From NCBI RefSeq assembly GCF_001681715.1, contig NZ_LNWY01000017.1:25252-89251 (forward strand): a stretch of DNA of 64,000 nucleotides. Direction: 5' to 3'. Shown here piece by piece: positions 16,844 through 26,660 of this stretch (the stretch's first letter is position 1; every line of letters starts with the position of its first letter). This DNA comes from Tritonibacter mobilis. Its GTDB lineage: Bacteria > Pseudomonadota > Alphaproteobacteria > Rhodobacterales > Rhodobacteraceae. Under the pieces are notes generated by a model, which worked only from the letters and a program-made list of their open reading frames with translations, was not told the origin of the DNA and searched no databases. A program made the position numbers and the translations under genes.

Positions 16844-18637
16844 TCAGGCGGGGCCGCCTTCGATCACGACCTTGCGGAACATGCCTGCGTCGGCGTGGTA
16901 AGACAGGTGACAGTGGAAGGCCCACTGACCGGTCACATCAACCTCAGTTTCGGTATAGACGGTGGTGCCCGGCGCGACGCTGACCGTGTGTTTGATCGGG
17001 TCGTACTTGCCCTTGCCTGTATCCAGGATCGACCACATTCCATGCAAGTGCATCGGGTGGGACATCATTGTCTCGTTGACAAATTTGAACCGCACCCGTT
17101 CACCGTATTTCAGCACAATCGGCTCGGCCTCGGACAGCTTCTTGCCGTTGATCGACCAGATATACCGTTCCATGTTGCCAGTTAGGCGCAGCTCGATCTC
17201 ACGGGTGGCGGGGCGATCCTTGTAGAGCGGTTTGCGAGCTGTCAGGTCGTCGTAACTGAGGAACTTGCCGCCATTTGACGCATTCGGGGTCAGCCCGCTG
17301 CCCGGAGCATAGAACGGGTCGTCCTGCCCCTTAGTATTTTCCATCGCAGAATGATCCATGCCCGCCATCGAGTTGTCGGAACCAGCCATGGTGGAGTGGT
17401 CCATTGGTTTGGCTTTGGCCTGAGGTGCCGGTGCGGCACCGGCCATCTGACTGTGATCCATACCCGCCATCGGTTGGTCCGTGCCGGTCATGGCTGAGTG
17501 ATCCATGCCACTCATATCGTCGAGCGGCATAACGGCATTTTGCATGACGTGACCCTTCATACCCATGCCACCCATCATGCCACCCATGTCGGCCATGGTA
17601 AGGCGAGGTTTTTCCCGCAGCGGCGGTACCGGACCAGCCATGCCTTCGCGCGGGGCCAGGGTGCCGCGCACAAGGGCAGTGCGGCCCATCGACTCCGCCA
17701 CAATGCTGTAGACGCGGTTTTCCTTGGGCTGTACAATCACGTCATATGTCTCGGCCACCGAGATCCGTAACTCGTCCACCGTGACCGGCTTGACGTCATT
17801 GCCGTCTGCTTGAACCACGGTCATTTTAAGACCCGGAATCCGCAGATCGAAATATGCCATGGCCGAGGAGTTGATCAGCCGCAAACGTACCTTTTCGCCG
17901 GGCTTGAACAAGCCAGTCCAGTTCTGCTCAGTACTCTCGCCGTTGATCATGGGAGTGAAGCCCTGGACGTCCTCTACATCTGTAGGCATCATCCGCATTC
18001 GGCCCCACATCTTGCGATCTTCCAGAGCCGCTTTGAGGCCAATATTGCCTGAATCCTTGATCAGATCCTGCAATGTGCGCTGCGAGCGGTTGTAGTAATC
18101 CGCCGACATCTTCAGGTTGCGCATGATCCGCTTGCCGCGCTGCGGATGGGTGTCGGTCAGTTGCACTACATAATCGCGGTTCGCGCGGATGCGCTCTCCG
18201 CCCCTGGGCTCGATCACGATGGCACCATAGGCTCCATCGGGCTCTTGGAACCCTGAATGGCTGTGAAACCAGTAGGTTCCGGCCTGTTTGATCGGAAAGT
18301 TGTAAGTGAAGGTTTCGCCGGGCTTGATGCCGTCAAAGCTGATCTTCGGGACCCCATCTTGATCAAATGGCAGGATCAACCCGTGCCAATGGATCGATGT
18401 ATCCTCGCCCAAATTGTTTGTCACGTTTAGCGTAACATCCTCACCCTCTTTGAAGCGCAAGATTGTAGGGGTCTGACTATTGTTGTAACCGATCCCAGAT
18501 TTTCGAAAATCGCCAGCGTCGATGCGGATTTTGTCCACTGAGATGTCATAGGTTTCAGAGTGTGCCGCGGTAGTTGCGGATAGGATAATGGAAGCGCCGG
18601 CGGCTATGGCCGCGCGCCAAGGTTCGATGGTTGGCAT
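16844..18637 (-). CDS. copA: Copper resistance multicopper oxidase CopA/PcoA type
   Basis: This 597-residue periplasmic oxidase has the PcoA order of copper sites: HWHGLILPFDQDGV, YWFHSHSGFQEPDGAYG, HPMHLHGMWSILD and AFHCHLSYHADAGMFR. Between domains 2 and 3 (about residues 355-440) there is a Met/His-rich insert with four MDHS repeats and MGGMMGGMGM, the low-affinity Cu-binding region of this family. It oxidises or sequesters Cu(I) in the periplasm. It leads the leftward copA-copB-cupredoxin unit. It shares its name with the ATPase at 9487, a naming overlap only. Confidence 0.93.
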   Translation of the reverse strand: MPTIEPWRAAIAAGASIILSATTAAHSETYDISVDKIRIDAGDFRKSGIGYNNSQTPTILRFKEGEDVTLNVTNNLGEDTSIHWHGLILPFDQDGVPKISFDGIKPGETFTYNFPIKQAGTYWFHSHSGFQEPDGAYGAIVIEPRGGERIRANRDYVVQLTDTHPQRGKRIMRNLKMSADYYNRSQRTLQDLIKDSGNIGLKAALEDRKMWGRMRMMPTDVEDVQGFTPMINGESTEQNWTGLFKPGEKVRLRLINSSAMAYFDLRIPGLKMTVVQADGNDVKPVTVDELRISVAETYDVIVQPKENRVYSIVAESMGRTALVRGTLAPREGMAGPVPPLREKPRLTMADMGGMMGGMGMKGHVMQNAVMPLDDMSGMDHSAMTGTDQPMAGMDHSQMAGAAPAPQAKAKPMDHSTMAGSDNSMAGMDHSAMENTKGQDDPFYAPGSGLTPNASNGGKFLSYDDLTARKPLYKDRPATREIELRLTGNMERYIWSINGKKLSEAEPIVLKYGERVRFKFVNETMMSHPMHLHGMWSILDTGKGKYDPIKHTVSVAPGTTVYTETEVDVTGQWAFHCHLSYHADAGMFRKVVIEGGPA

Positions 18638-18808
18638 CGTCAGTCCTTTGATCTGTTGAGATACTAGTCCGCTGGCCCCGCAGGTATCCCCAAGTGCAGC
18701 GTATTAATTGTTGTTATCAACCGGAGCAGCGTTCAGTTGCAAAACGGGGCAATTACACTCTGCATCCCTCAAACGGAGGCAATGTCATCGGTTGGTCAAG
18801 CCTTGGGG

Positions 18809-19132
18809 CTATACTTTGGGAGGCGGAAGGTGCGCTTCAGGCGCCAAGGAAGCCAGGCTGAGACTGCTCGGGACGACCGTGAGTTCTCCTGCTTCCATGA
18901 TGATGGAAGACTGCTGCCAAACTTGGAATGAAGCCGAGCCTTCGCAGGCCGAAGCCTTGTGGCATTTGCCAAGGGCGAAATGGTTGTGGCCTTCCTTTGT
19001 TTCATACTGATATACAGTAGCGTTTTCAAATGGCCCTTCTGCTTCAGTAATCAAATGCGCGGAAATCGCTGACATCGCCAGCAACAGCGCTAGTCGAAAC
19101 GCCGTCCACAGTCTTCCCGCTTTTGAGCGCAT
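18809..19132 (-). CDS. Small exported protein of unknown function in the copper island
   Basis: From the ATG at 19132 (an ATG at 19156 is also possible) the frame has a basic start, a hydrophobic segment (LWTAFRLALLLAMSAISAHL) and a mature part with HNHFALGKCHKASACEG. The Cys/His content would suit a copper-binding protein. It is similar in form to small hypothetical proteins of metal clusters, but no family is recognised. A tandem GATACA site lies just upstream at 19193-19212, on the opposite strand. Confidence 0.55.
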   Translation of the reverse strand: MRSKAGRLWTAFRLALLLAMSAISAHLITEAEGPFENATVYQYETKEGHNHFALGKCHKASACEGSASFQVWQQSSIIMEAGELTVVPSSLSLASLAPEAHLPPPKV

Positions 19133-19192
19133 TGACACAACTCCGCTTTCTTTCACCTTATCTAGCTAGCCAGCGAAGTACTGCAACTCAAG

Positions 19193-19212
19193 GATACGTT
19201 TTGATACATTTC
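19193..19212 (+). promoter_or_regulatory. Tandem GATACA-type site at the right edge of the copper island
   Basis: GATACGTTTTGATACATTTC has two half-sites with a 10-bp period. It lies 36-56 bp upstream of the longest reading of the leftward small protein gene, but its orientation is opposite to that gene. Either it is used in reverse or it once served a rightward gene that IS insertion removed. Confidence 0.35.
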
Positions 19213-19263
19213 GATTGGGATGCACTCTGGTAAACGATCGGCTTTCTGATGCACTACCGACCT

Positions 19264-19330
19264 CTGAACTGATGCGGTGGATGCTTCCACCAATGGCATC
19301 TCTATGCCATGATGGTTCCATTGGAAACGA
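19264..19330 (-). repeat. About 67-bp repeat, copy 2
   Basis: This is the inverted partner of 745-811. It contains the short hairpin ATGGCAT-agag-ATGCCAT. With copy 1 it brackets the whole copper island of about 18.5 kb. Confidence 0.6.
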
Positions 19331-19594
19331 ATTGCAGCGGTCTGTTTTGGCTCTGTATCGAAGGTCGTGATCGCTGATGTATATCCGGCTTCTTAGGGCG
19401 GCCTGACAGATCATCGCCTCGAGCCTCGATGGATTTTCGCTTGCTGCTCCCTCGTCGCCCTTAAGGCATTGGTGCTGACCGCGCCGTTTCACACACCAGG
19501 TTCAACAAGCAAGGGGCGTGACCCTTCTCCATGTCATGGCAAATGTTGCAATATTCCTTTCAGCCTTCCTTAGCTTCATCTTTCGTGATTTGAC

Positions 19595-20605
19595 TCAGAC
19601 GGTGTGTCGCGGGTTGTATTCTTGGTCAGTCGAAAGAAGCGACCAAAAGATCCGCGCGTTCTTGTTAGCCAAGGCGACTGCGACGACATTCGGGTGACGC
19701 CGTTCTCGCATACAGTTGATCCTTTGGCTTTGCGTGTCACTTTTTCCAGCAGACCGTCCCAGGACCGCGCGCCCCGTGGACCAACATCGTCCGCAAATAC
19801 CTATCACTTCGTTCGCTAATGCCGAACAGGCGGGCCTTGCCACCGCTTGAGTGCTGCTTTGATACCGGGCCGAGCCAAGCTGCAAATTGACGGCCATTTT
19901 TAAAGCAAGACTTGTCGCCAGCTGCCGCGACCAGCGTAGTCGCGGTGATCGGTTTGATCTCTTCGATCTGGCCGATGCGCTGGCACATTTCATTGGACTG
20001 GAAGAAGCTTTTGATCCGTCGATTGTAGCCTGTGAGACACATCTCCAATTCGGCCAGTTCCTCACGAATGTCACGCAACATCTCAACGAAGAGCCTCCCG
20101 ACTGCCCGTCTTCAATTTCGCTAAGGGTGAGCCGAATGCGGTTGAAATCACGTGGCACCACGACACCGTGCTCTCCGAGCAGACCTCAGACTTAGTTCAT
20201 AAGTCGGGTACGATTTGCGACCGCTCGCTGGCGTGTCCGGTGGACTGCTTGGATTTCCAACTGCTCTGGTGATTGTGGCGGCACTAACCGCATCGAAAGC
20301 CTGCCAAACGCTTCACAGATCGCTTCGGCGTCATTTCGATCATTCTTGTTTGACTTGACATAGGGCTTCACAAACTGAGGTGAGATCAACCGAGCCTCAT
20401 GCCCCAAATCGGTGAGAACTCGGGCCCAATGGTGCGATCCACAACACGCTTCCATCCCGACGACGTAAGGCTCCAACTCAGCGAAGAGCTGCGCAGCAGC
20501 ACCTTGTCTCAGCGTTTTGCAAAGCACAACCTGTTCGTCCTCATCGGCGGCGTGGACCTCCAGAATGTACTTGGCCAGATCAAAGTCGATTCTTTTGATT
20601 TCCAT
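19595..20605 (-). pseudogene. IS110-family transposase, frameshifted
   Basis: The N-terminal part (20605 to about 20192) reads MEIKRIDFDLAKYILEVHA, GMEACCGSHHWARVL and KSNKNDRNDAEAICEAFGR, the DEDD nuclease domain of IS110 transposases. After a shift the C-terminal Transposase_20 part follows in other frames: ITATTLVAAAGDKSCFKNGR and AWLGPVSKQHSSGGKARLFG, then a third frame with RRHPNVVAVALANKNARIFW. At least two frameshifts make it nonfunctional. The extent fits a nearly full-length element that decayed by point changes rather than deletion. Confidence 0.85.
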
Positions 20606-20964
20606 GGCATGAACCCTACAATCTGCTTATCCAAAGTACGCCAACCGAGGGCGGCAGCGTCCATACCATTGCTCATGGATCGAAGCACTGGTAGAGCGAC
20701 GCGAACCTTTAGTTATTACTGTTGTCGTTGCTGCCAAGTTGGCTCGAGTCATCTGGGCCATACTCTCACCGGGGAGGTGTTCCGAATCGCATAGTGTCAA
20801 ATCCAAAATCAGCCCAGTAAAGCGAGATGGCTGAAGTGCAATGACAGCGTGATGGCAAATCCGCAGATCTGGGGATCGAAAAAGACTAAAGAGCTTTTAA
20901 GTGCATCAAAACACGTCCCGTTGATGAGACCTGAAGCCGCTGACACCATCAGGGGCCAGTAGTC
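20606..20964. other. Gene-free stretch between two IS remnants
   Basis: Nothing recognisable is seen between the IS110 start and the IS3 remnant. It is low in coding signal on both strands. Confidence 0.4.
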
Positions 20965-21927
20965 ATGTTAGGTCTGCGAAACAGGCTGAATACATGAACG
21001 CACCCGCCGAAGAAGATTGCGATCAAAACACTTGTGCCCGCGCGGCCGTCTATACGAAACTCCCGATATACGCATTCTGTGTCGGTTTGCCTGGATCGAT
21101 GAAATGCAACTGCACGCACTTGTCATCAGCCTAAGTTTCAAGCGCGCGACCTCGCAGTTCGGACCCATTATCCAAAACCAGAATGTCAGCAGACCCGCAT
21201 TCATGGGCAACCAGGTTCAGCATTTCCACCGCACGCTCGCCGGGCAATGAGAAATCCGCCTCATTGGCGCGACACTAGCGAGTGCAATCATCTTAGAGAT
21301 TTGCCGTGCGGGATACGCGCCCGTTCGCGAGTGCGTCACTGGTGAAATCCTACGATCACCGTTGGTTGGCCGCAATCGGGCACTAACCACACTAGCGGCT
21401 TGCTTTGGGGATATTCTTGCGCTTGTTGCAGCGCAACTAAAGCCGTTGTCCGCGGTAAACCCGTTCGACAACTTTGAGTTCACCTTGAAGCCCTCGCGCA
21501 CCAGCTTGGTGTAGAACATGCGAAACCACACCTTCGATGTTTGCCTGACAGCGTGATCAAGCGCTTGCTAAGCCGCGCGTGGCGATCCGAGTGTGCGTGA
21601 TAGGTCAGGCTCGATCTGGATACCCCCACTAATCTGCACACTCGCCTTTTCGTGGACTGATGATCGCGCATCAACATTTCCATCCCGCGGCGAGCGAGAG
21701 ACATGATGAGTTTTCGCCAGCAGACTCTTCTGATCTGCGTTCTCTGCCACAAGGTCGTTCAACCGCCGCAGTTCCGATACCCTCATGCTGCCATACTTGG
21801 CTTTCTGCTTGTGTAGGGTGGCGTCGGACATATCGTGTTCGCGGCAGAGCTCCGAGACCTTCGCCTCTGCAGCATAATCTTGAAAAATCCCAACGATCTG
21901 TTCTTCAATGAAACGTGACTTCGGCAT
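20965..21927 (-). pseudogene. IS3-family (IS407-like) element remnant, orfA plus degraded orfB
   Basis: The orfA start at 21927 reads MPKSRFIEEQIVGIFQDYAA, SELCREHDMSDATLHKQKAKYG and SELRRLNDLVAEN, a typical IS3-family helix-turn-helix and leucine-zipper protein. The orfB part is scattered over frames: SLARRGMEMLMRDHQSTKRR VCRLVGVSRSSLTY, and further left LLTFWFWIMGPNCEVARLKL, the integrase-core region. Many shifts and stops make it dead. Confidence 0.8.
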
Positions 21928-22030
21928 TCTTGGTCTCCTCGTTGCTTCGAGTGTTACGAGAACAAACTTTCGTTTTGAATGGTCCGAAATCTCGGAGACA
22001 GGTCAGTTCCGGTTTAGAACGCCTGCAAAG

Positions 22031-22330
22031 ACATCGTCTCTGGTGACCCGCGCATCCACTATGCCTTAGGATGGATGCCGAAGGCGCAGCCCTATTTCAG
22101 AAACAGCGATTTGGAGCTTGGTAACAAAGCGATTAAACGCGCCTTCAAACAACTTTGCCGCCAGCAGGCAAACTAGATGTCGCGGTTTCCGAGGGCGACA
22201 AATCCATGGTTGTCACCTTTGCTCCGATCAAAACAGCCAAGCTCAATGACATTTGTCCGCAAACATTGCTCACATAGCTTCTGACCCAGATCGTCGAGAG
22301 CAAAAATCACACGTACCGACGAGTCTTTCC
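22031..22330 (+). pseudogene. IS66-family transposase C-terminal remnant
   Basis: The reading IHYALGWMPKAQPYF, NSDLELGNKAIKRAFKQL, then in another frame VVTFAPIKTAKLNDICPQ, follows the C-terminal order of IS66 TnpC transposases (usually RYALGRMPKARPYLENG, LELDNN, LIETAKLNDVDPQ). Stops and an internal deletion interrupt it. A better-preserved IS66 tail lies at 63.7-63.9 kb. The rest of the stretch up to 22499 has no gene. Confidence 0.6.
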
Positions 22331-22499
22331 GCTGACATCACGCAGTTCACCAGACGAGGCGCATACTACTTAAACACATTGGAACACAGGACCCGATTAA
22401 CGAAAAATTTCGACGGCTGTCTTATCAAGATCAGCGTGTCTTCCGGCAAGTAGAGGGCAGGCACGCGTTCAGACAAGACACTTGCGAAGGCTCTTACCT

Positions 22500-25400
22500 A
22501 TGACCCGTATCATTCTTACGGCAACTGACGCCGAAGTATCCTGGCTCCAGCGTAAGGATGAAGCCGAGACCGCTTGGGCCGAGCTTCCAGAAACATTTGA
22601 CGTTGATGACTTCGACCCTTGGGAAGATGAGTGGGATCTCGAAGAAGAAGAAGAAGAAGAAGAACCCGAGCACATTGACAATAAGCAATTCTTCCAAACT
22701 TCAGAAACGGGGGATGAAGGGTTGCTGGGCAACCTTTTGAAGCTCACCGGACGAGACAACGCGGCGGCCAATGCCAATGGCAACGCAAACGGGTTATTCA
22801 AGCTGGTTCTTGGCGGCGATGCTGACGACCACCTGACAGGCTCTGCAGGTGATGATGCGGTGATGGCGGGGCGCGGCCACGACAGTGTCGAAGGTGGAGA
22901 AGGCAACGATACACTTCTCGGCGATGAAGACGGGCAGACCGGCTCAGATGCAACACCTTTGGTGCTGAACATTAGTAACCTAGTCAGTCAGTCCTACTAC
23001 GATGGTTACTCCGCACGGGCTGGGGATACTGCGATCTATCGCGATGTAGCTTTTCTCGAGGATGGGACAGCGGTGTGGGGCCGCCTTGTGCTGGTGAACG
23101 CCAGCGATCAGAATATGATCATTGACCTCTCGGGTGACCGCGGAGCAGAAATCTCGATCACCGGCAACGGCTATGGCGATACGGCGGAATTCCGGCTTGA
23201 GTTCTTCAACCCTACGACCGGCGAGCCAGTCAATATCAATTCGACCGCTACTTTCAACGATCTCGACCAGAACTATTACTCATACGATGTTGAGGCCGTA
23301 TCATTGGATACGAATGAATATACCGCCTTTGGCACTTCGAGCGATACATCTCTCAATGTCACCAACCAACATGGCACTATACGAGCTGGCGGGACAGAAC
23401 AAAACAGCCCTGATGACCAAGACGCCTGGTTTTCGGCAGAATTCGAAGACCGCGATTTCATTACCTTCACCCTAGAAGCACGCAGCACAATCTCAGGGTT
23501 TACCCTATCAGGAGACTTGATCGAGGATGGGGTCTACGTCCCGATTGAACATGGCAATGATACCTTGCTTGGTGGGCTGGGTTCAGATGTGATAATGGGT
23601 CAGGGCGGCAACGACTTGCTCGATGGCGGAGAGGGCGACGACAGTATCGATGGGGGTGAGGGCGATGACGTCCTGACCGGTGGAGCTGGCTCTGATGTGC
23701 TTTTTGGTGGGCTTGGCGGTGATACGATTTCTGGGGGCGATGGCGACGACCTGATCGACGGTGGCGAAGGCGACGATGTCCTCTCAACCGGCATTGGCAA
23801 CGATACGCTGCTCGGCGGCGCCGGCAATGACACGCTCCACAACTCGGCCGGGGACGACAGTCTGGTCGGCGGGGTTGGTGACGACAGCATTGTGGCGACC
23901 GAAGGAAATGACACGCTTGAGGGCGGTGACGGCAACGATACGCTTTATGCCGGGGTCGATAACGACCGCCTCGATGGCGGTCTCGGCAATGACAGTATGT
24001 TTGGTGAGGCCGGTAGTGATATTATGTATGGCGATGCCGGCATGGATTACATGGAAGGCGGCATTGGCAACGACACCATTGATGGCGGTGATGATGACGA
24101 CACAATCCTTGGGGGCGACGGCGACGATCTGATTTACGGCGGGGCAGGCAATGACAGCCTGACCACCGGTGCCGGGAATGACACACTCTTTGGCGGTGAT
24201 GGTGACGATACGCTGCGCAACTCTGTTGGCGATGACAGCCTGGTTGGCGGCACCGGCAATGACAGTATTGTGGCGACCGACGGTAATGATACGCTCGACG
24301 GAGGTAGCGGCAATGACACTATGTATGGGGGCAATCACAACGACCTTCTGATCGGTGGAACTGGTGCTGATCTCATGTATGGTGAGGCGGATGCTGACAC
24401 GTTCCGCGTCGAGGACAACTTCGGCAATGACACCATCGTTGGTGGCGAGGCTGGTACGGATCACGACATCGTTGATCTCTCGTATATGACTGGGCCTGTG
24501 ACCGTAACCTATACTGGTTCTGAGTCGGGAATGATTACCGACGGAACCGACACGATCCAATTCTCCGAGATCGAAGAGCTAATCCTCACCGATCAGGATG
24601 ACGTTGTTGACGCCAGAAACGATGCTGCCGGTGTTCAGATCGATGCGGGTGCAGGTAATGATACTTTAGTCGGCGGTAGCGGCAATGATCTGTTCACTGG
24701 CGGCGCTGGTGAAGACCTGATCTCTTTGTCCTCCTCGGGAGGAGTAGACCAGATCACAGATTTTGACATTACCGACACGGATACCGATGGCTTTTATAAC
24801 GACCAACTGGATGTCTCAGACCTTATAGGTGGTTCCGGGGATGGTGGGGCTGTCCGCACAATTGATATCACCACAAGCGATGATGGCTTTGGCAATGCAC
24901 TATTGACATTCCCCGGTGGGGAACAAATTGTTTTGCAAGGCGTCACCCCAACGCAGATGACAACCCACGATCAGCTGTTTGCTGCTGGTATCCCCTGCTA
25001 TACTCCCGGAAGTCGCGTCATTACCGCTCGCGGTGAAGTGCCTGTGGAGCAGATCCGCGAGGGAGATCTGTTGCAGACAGCTGACAACGGGCTTCAGCCG
25101 GTGATTTGGGTCAGTCGTCGCAACCTATCCTCAGCAGATCTTGAACGTCATCCCCATTTGCGGCCTATCCTATTGCGCCCCGGTGGCTTGATCGCGAACC
25201 AACGCAGGATGCTTGTCTCGCCACAGCACCGTTTCTTGGTTCTCAAGGATGGACAATCCAAAAGTGAGTCCCTTGCTCGTGCGCGCCTCTTGCTCGAGCT
25301 GGATCCGTTTCATGTCCGTACAAAAGAAAACACATCACCCGTATGCTACATCCACTTGATGACAGAGGCTCATCAGGTGATTTTCGTCGATGGATGCGCG

Positions 25401-25676
25401 ACAGAAACCTTCTGGCCAGGCCCTGAAGCTTTGCGCAGTCTGAGTAACAGTGACAAGCGCGAGATCTTTGATCTATTTCCAGAACTCATGCCTGTACTCG
25501 CCAAACGAGGTGCAATAGGGCGGGATCTGGTTGCCACTCATTACGGCGCTCTTGCCCGCCAAGATCTCCGTCGCAAGGATATCGCCCAAATGGAGCCTAT
25601 TCACCCGCGTCACTTGCACCGACCGCTAAGTGTCTGTACCAACGCTGCATCGATCACACGAGCCGTTCGTAGCTGA
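22500..25676 (+). CDS. Large secreted RTX-repeat protein with C-terminal Hint domain
   Basis: From ATG 22500 (gaagg 11 bp upstream; a TTG at 22482 is possible) the product has 1058 residues. Residues 20-60 are very acidic with eight consecutive Glu. Two blocks of calcium-binding RTX nonapeptides (GGxGxDxLx) lie at about 98-150 and 350-650, separated by a beta-rich domain of about 200 residues without repeats. Cys833 in PCYTPGSRVITARGEVPVEQ opens a Hint domain to about 1000, as in many Rhodobacteraceae secreted proteins. Export would be by a type I system, which is not in this window. IS remnants flank the gene on both sides. Confidence 0.85.
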   Translation: MTRIILTATDAEVSWLQRKDEAETAWAELPETFDVDDFDPWEDEWDLEEEEEEEEPEHIDNKQFFQTSETGDEGLLGNLLKLTGRDNAAANANGNANGLFKLVLGGDADDHLTGSAGDDAVMAGRGHDSVEGGEGNDTLLGDEDGQTGSDATPLVLNISNLVSQSYYDGYSARAGDTAIYRDVAFLEDGTAVWGRLVLVNASDQNMIIDLSGDRGAEISITGNGYGDTAEFRLEFFNPTTGEPVNINSTATFNDLDQNYYSYDVEAVSLDTNEYTAFGTSSDTSLNVTNQHGTIRAGGTEQNSPDDQDAWFSAEFEDRDFITFTLEARSTISGFTLSGDLIEDGVYVPIEHGNDTLLGGLGSDVIMGQGGNDLLDGGEGDDSIDGGEGDDVLTGGAGSDVLFGGLGGDTISGGDGDDLIDGGEGDDVLSTGIGNDTLLGGAGNDTLHNSAGDDSLVGGVGDDSIVATEGNDTLEGGDGNDTLYAGVDNDRLDGGLGNDSMFGEAGSDIMYGDAGMDYMEGGIGNDTIDGGDDDDTILGGDGDDLIYGGAGNDSLTTGAGNDTLFGGDGDDTLRNSVGDDSLVGGTGNDSIVATDGNDTLDGGSGNDTMYGGNHNDLLIGGTGADLMYGEADADTFRVEDNFGNDTIVGGEAGTDHDIVDLSYMTGPVTVTYTGSESGMITDGTDTIQFSEIEELILTDQDDVVDARNDAAGVQIDAGAGNDTLVGGSGNDLFTGGAGEDLISLSSSGGVDQITDFDITDTDTDGFYNDQLDVSDLIGGSGDGGAVRTIDITTSDDGFGNALLTFPGGEQIVLQGVTPTQMTTHDQLFAAGIPCYTPGSRVITARGEVPVEQIREGDLLQTADNGLQPVIWVSRRNLSSADLERHPHLRPILLRPGGLIANQRRMLVSPQHRFLVLKDGQSKSESLARARLLLELDPFHVRTKENTSPVCYIHLMTEAHQVIFVDGCATETFWPGPEALRSLSNSDKREIFDLFPELMPVLAKRGAIGRDLVATHYGALARQDLRRKDIAQMEPIHPRHLHRPLSVCTNAASITRAVRS
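22641..22664 (+). repeat. GAA triplet tract, eight units
   Basis: Eight uninterrupted GAA codons encode the Glu run in the N-terminal region of the RTX/Hint protein. A pure triplet tract can gain or lose units by slippage without breaking the frame, so the length of the acidic run may vary between strains. Confidence 0.8.
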
Positions 25677-26044
25677 TCAGCGCTTATAACTTTGCCCTTT
25701 TTCGGCATTAAGGCCGCCCGAGCAATATATTATGGCGCAGGCAACGCATCCCCGGTCAATCTATCTGCTCTGTAGGCGAACTCTGTGACGAATAAATTGA
25801 CCAGATATCATATAGCGGGCAGTATTAATTCGTTCGCTTCCCGCACATTGATAAACCTCGGTTGAGAAGAAATACATCCGGTTCTACAGGTGCTTTTGAA
25901 GGTGCGAGCTCATAACTGATGGACGAAATTTCAATGAAGACGCTGTGTGTTTCGCTATTGTTGCACAGGAGAGAAACCCCATGAAGATAACGCCATAACG
26001 CCATAACGCCATAACGCCATAACGACCATGGCTACAGTTCTAGG
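25677..26044. other. Gene-free stretch after the RTX gene
   Basis: No gene is supported. It contains the 8-bp tandem repeat at 25989-26020. No clear terminator is seen after the RTX stop. Confidence 0.45.
25989..26020 (+). repeat. 8-bp tandem repeat, four copies
   Basis: The unit aacgccat occurs four times without interruption, followed by a partial fifth copy. It lies between the RTX gene and an IS5 remnant. It has no stem-loop character and no coding frame. Confidence 0.85.
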
Positions 26045-26660
26045 TCATGTCGACAAATGGCGTGTCCAGAGGCGGATGGACGTGATGTCGACAAATCCGA
26101 GGAAGCTCTCTGTAATCTTATCGTAGCGGGTCGCGACGCGGCGAGCATTTTTCAGGTTATCAGCCATGACCAGATCAAAGCCAAGATAGTCGGAGGTTTG
26201 CCCAGCGGTGATCTCGGTCCTCATAGGCAGCCCAGCGGCACTGCACAGGAGGTGGATCTTGGTCGTGAAAACCACCGCGCGAACGGCCGAAACCCAGCTG
26301 CGGAATTTCCTTTTAGCGCCCGTTGCCTGATGGTGCGCGCGAATAACCGTGTATCGATCATCTGGAGGGCATGCGGCACCACCCCGCTTTCGGTCAGAGC
26401 GTCCTTGACCTGCTCGCAGAGGCTCGACAATGTCCAACGCCGAAACTGTCGATAGACGCAGGAACATTTCCTAAACTCTGCGGACAGGTCCCGCCACGAA
26501 GCGCCGGTGCGAGTGATCCAGAAAATTCAATCAAGAACAAAGCAGTGGTTGGTAGGTTCGTGCCCGTTCGGCGTGCGGGCTGACAGTATGAATCGCTCAA
26601 AGAGCGCCTATTCATTCGCCAGGAAAACAGTTCTCCAAACTGTTTTCTGGTCTGTCTCAT
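26045..26660 (-). pseudogene. IS5-family transposase with internal deletion
   Basis: On the minus strand the recognisable parts are VIRAHHQATGAKRKF, GLPMRTEITAGQTSDYLGFD and LVMADN, joined directly to LKNARRVATRYDKITESF and LGFVDITSIRLWTRHLS. In intact IS427-group transposases about 60 residues, including the second Asp region, lie between VMADN and LKNARRV, so this copy carries a clean internal deletion. The N-terminal third is in shifted frames. It is nonfunctional. Confidence 0.8.

Larger units (their letters stand above)
19157..19594. other. Gene-free boundary of the copper island
   Basis: No supported gene is seen. The stretch carries the tandem GATACA site (19193-19212), the second copy of the 67-bp inverted repeat (19264-19330), and IS-like debris. 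The frame on the minus strand that covers it is a string of unrelated scraps. Confidence 0.5.

Noticed and set aside
16110..16925. Longer N-terminal form of CopB starting at 16925
   Set aside because: The extra 37 residues are Arg-rich, lie on top of the copA gene and would bury the clean signal peptide that begins at 16814.
23784..24560. Leftward 258-residue frame inside the RTX gene
   Set aside because: It is the regular antisense translation of the RTX nonapeptide repeats, hence its apparent periodic Val/Ile sequence.
22641..24700. CRISPR-like or satellite array in the RTX gene
   Set aside because: The periodicity is 27 bp of coding RTX repeats with variable bases, not identical repeats with unique spacers.
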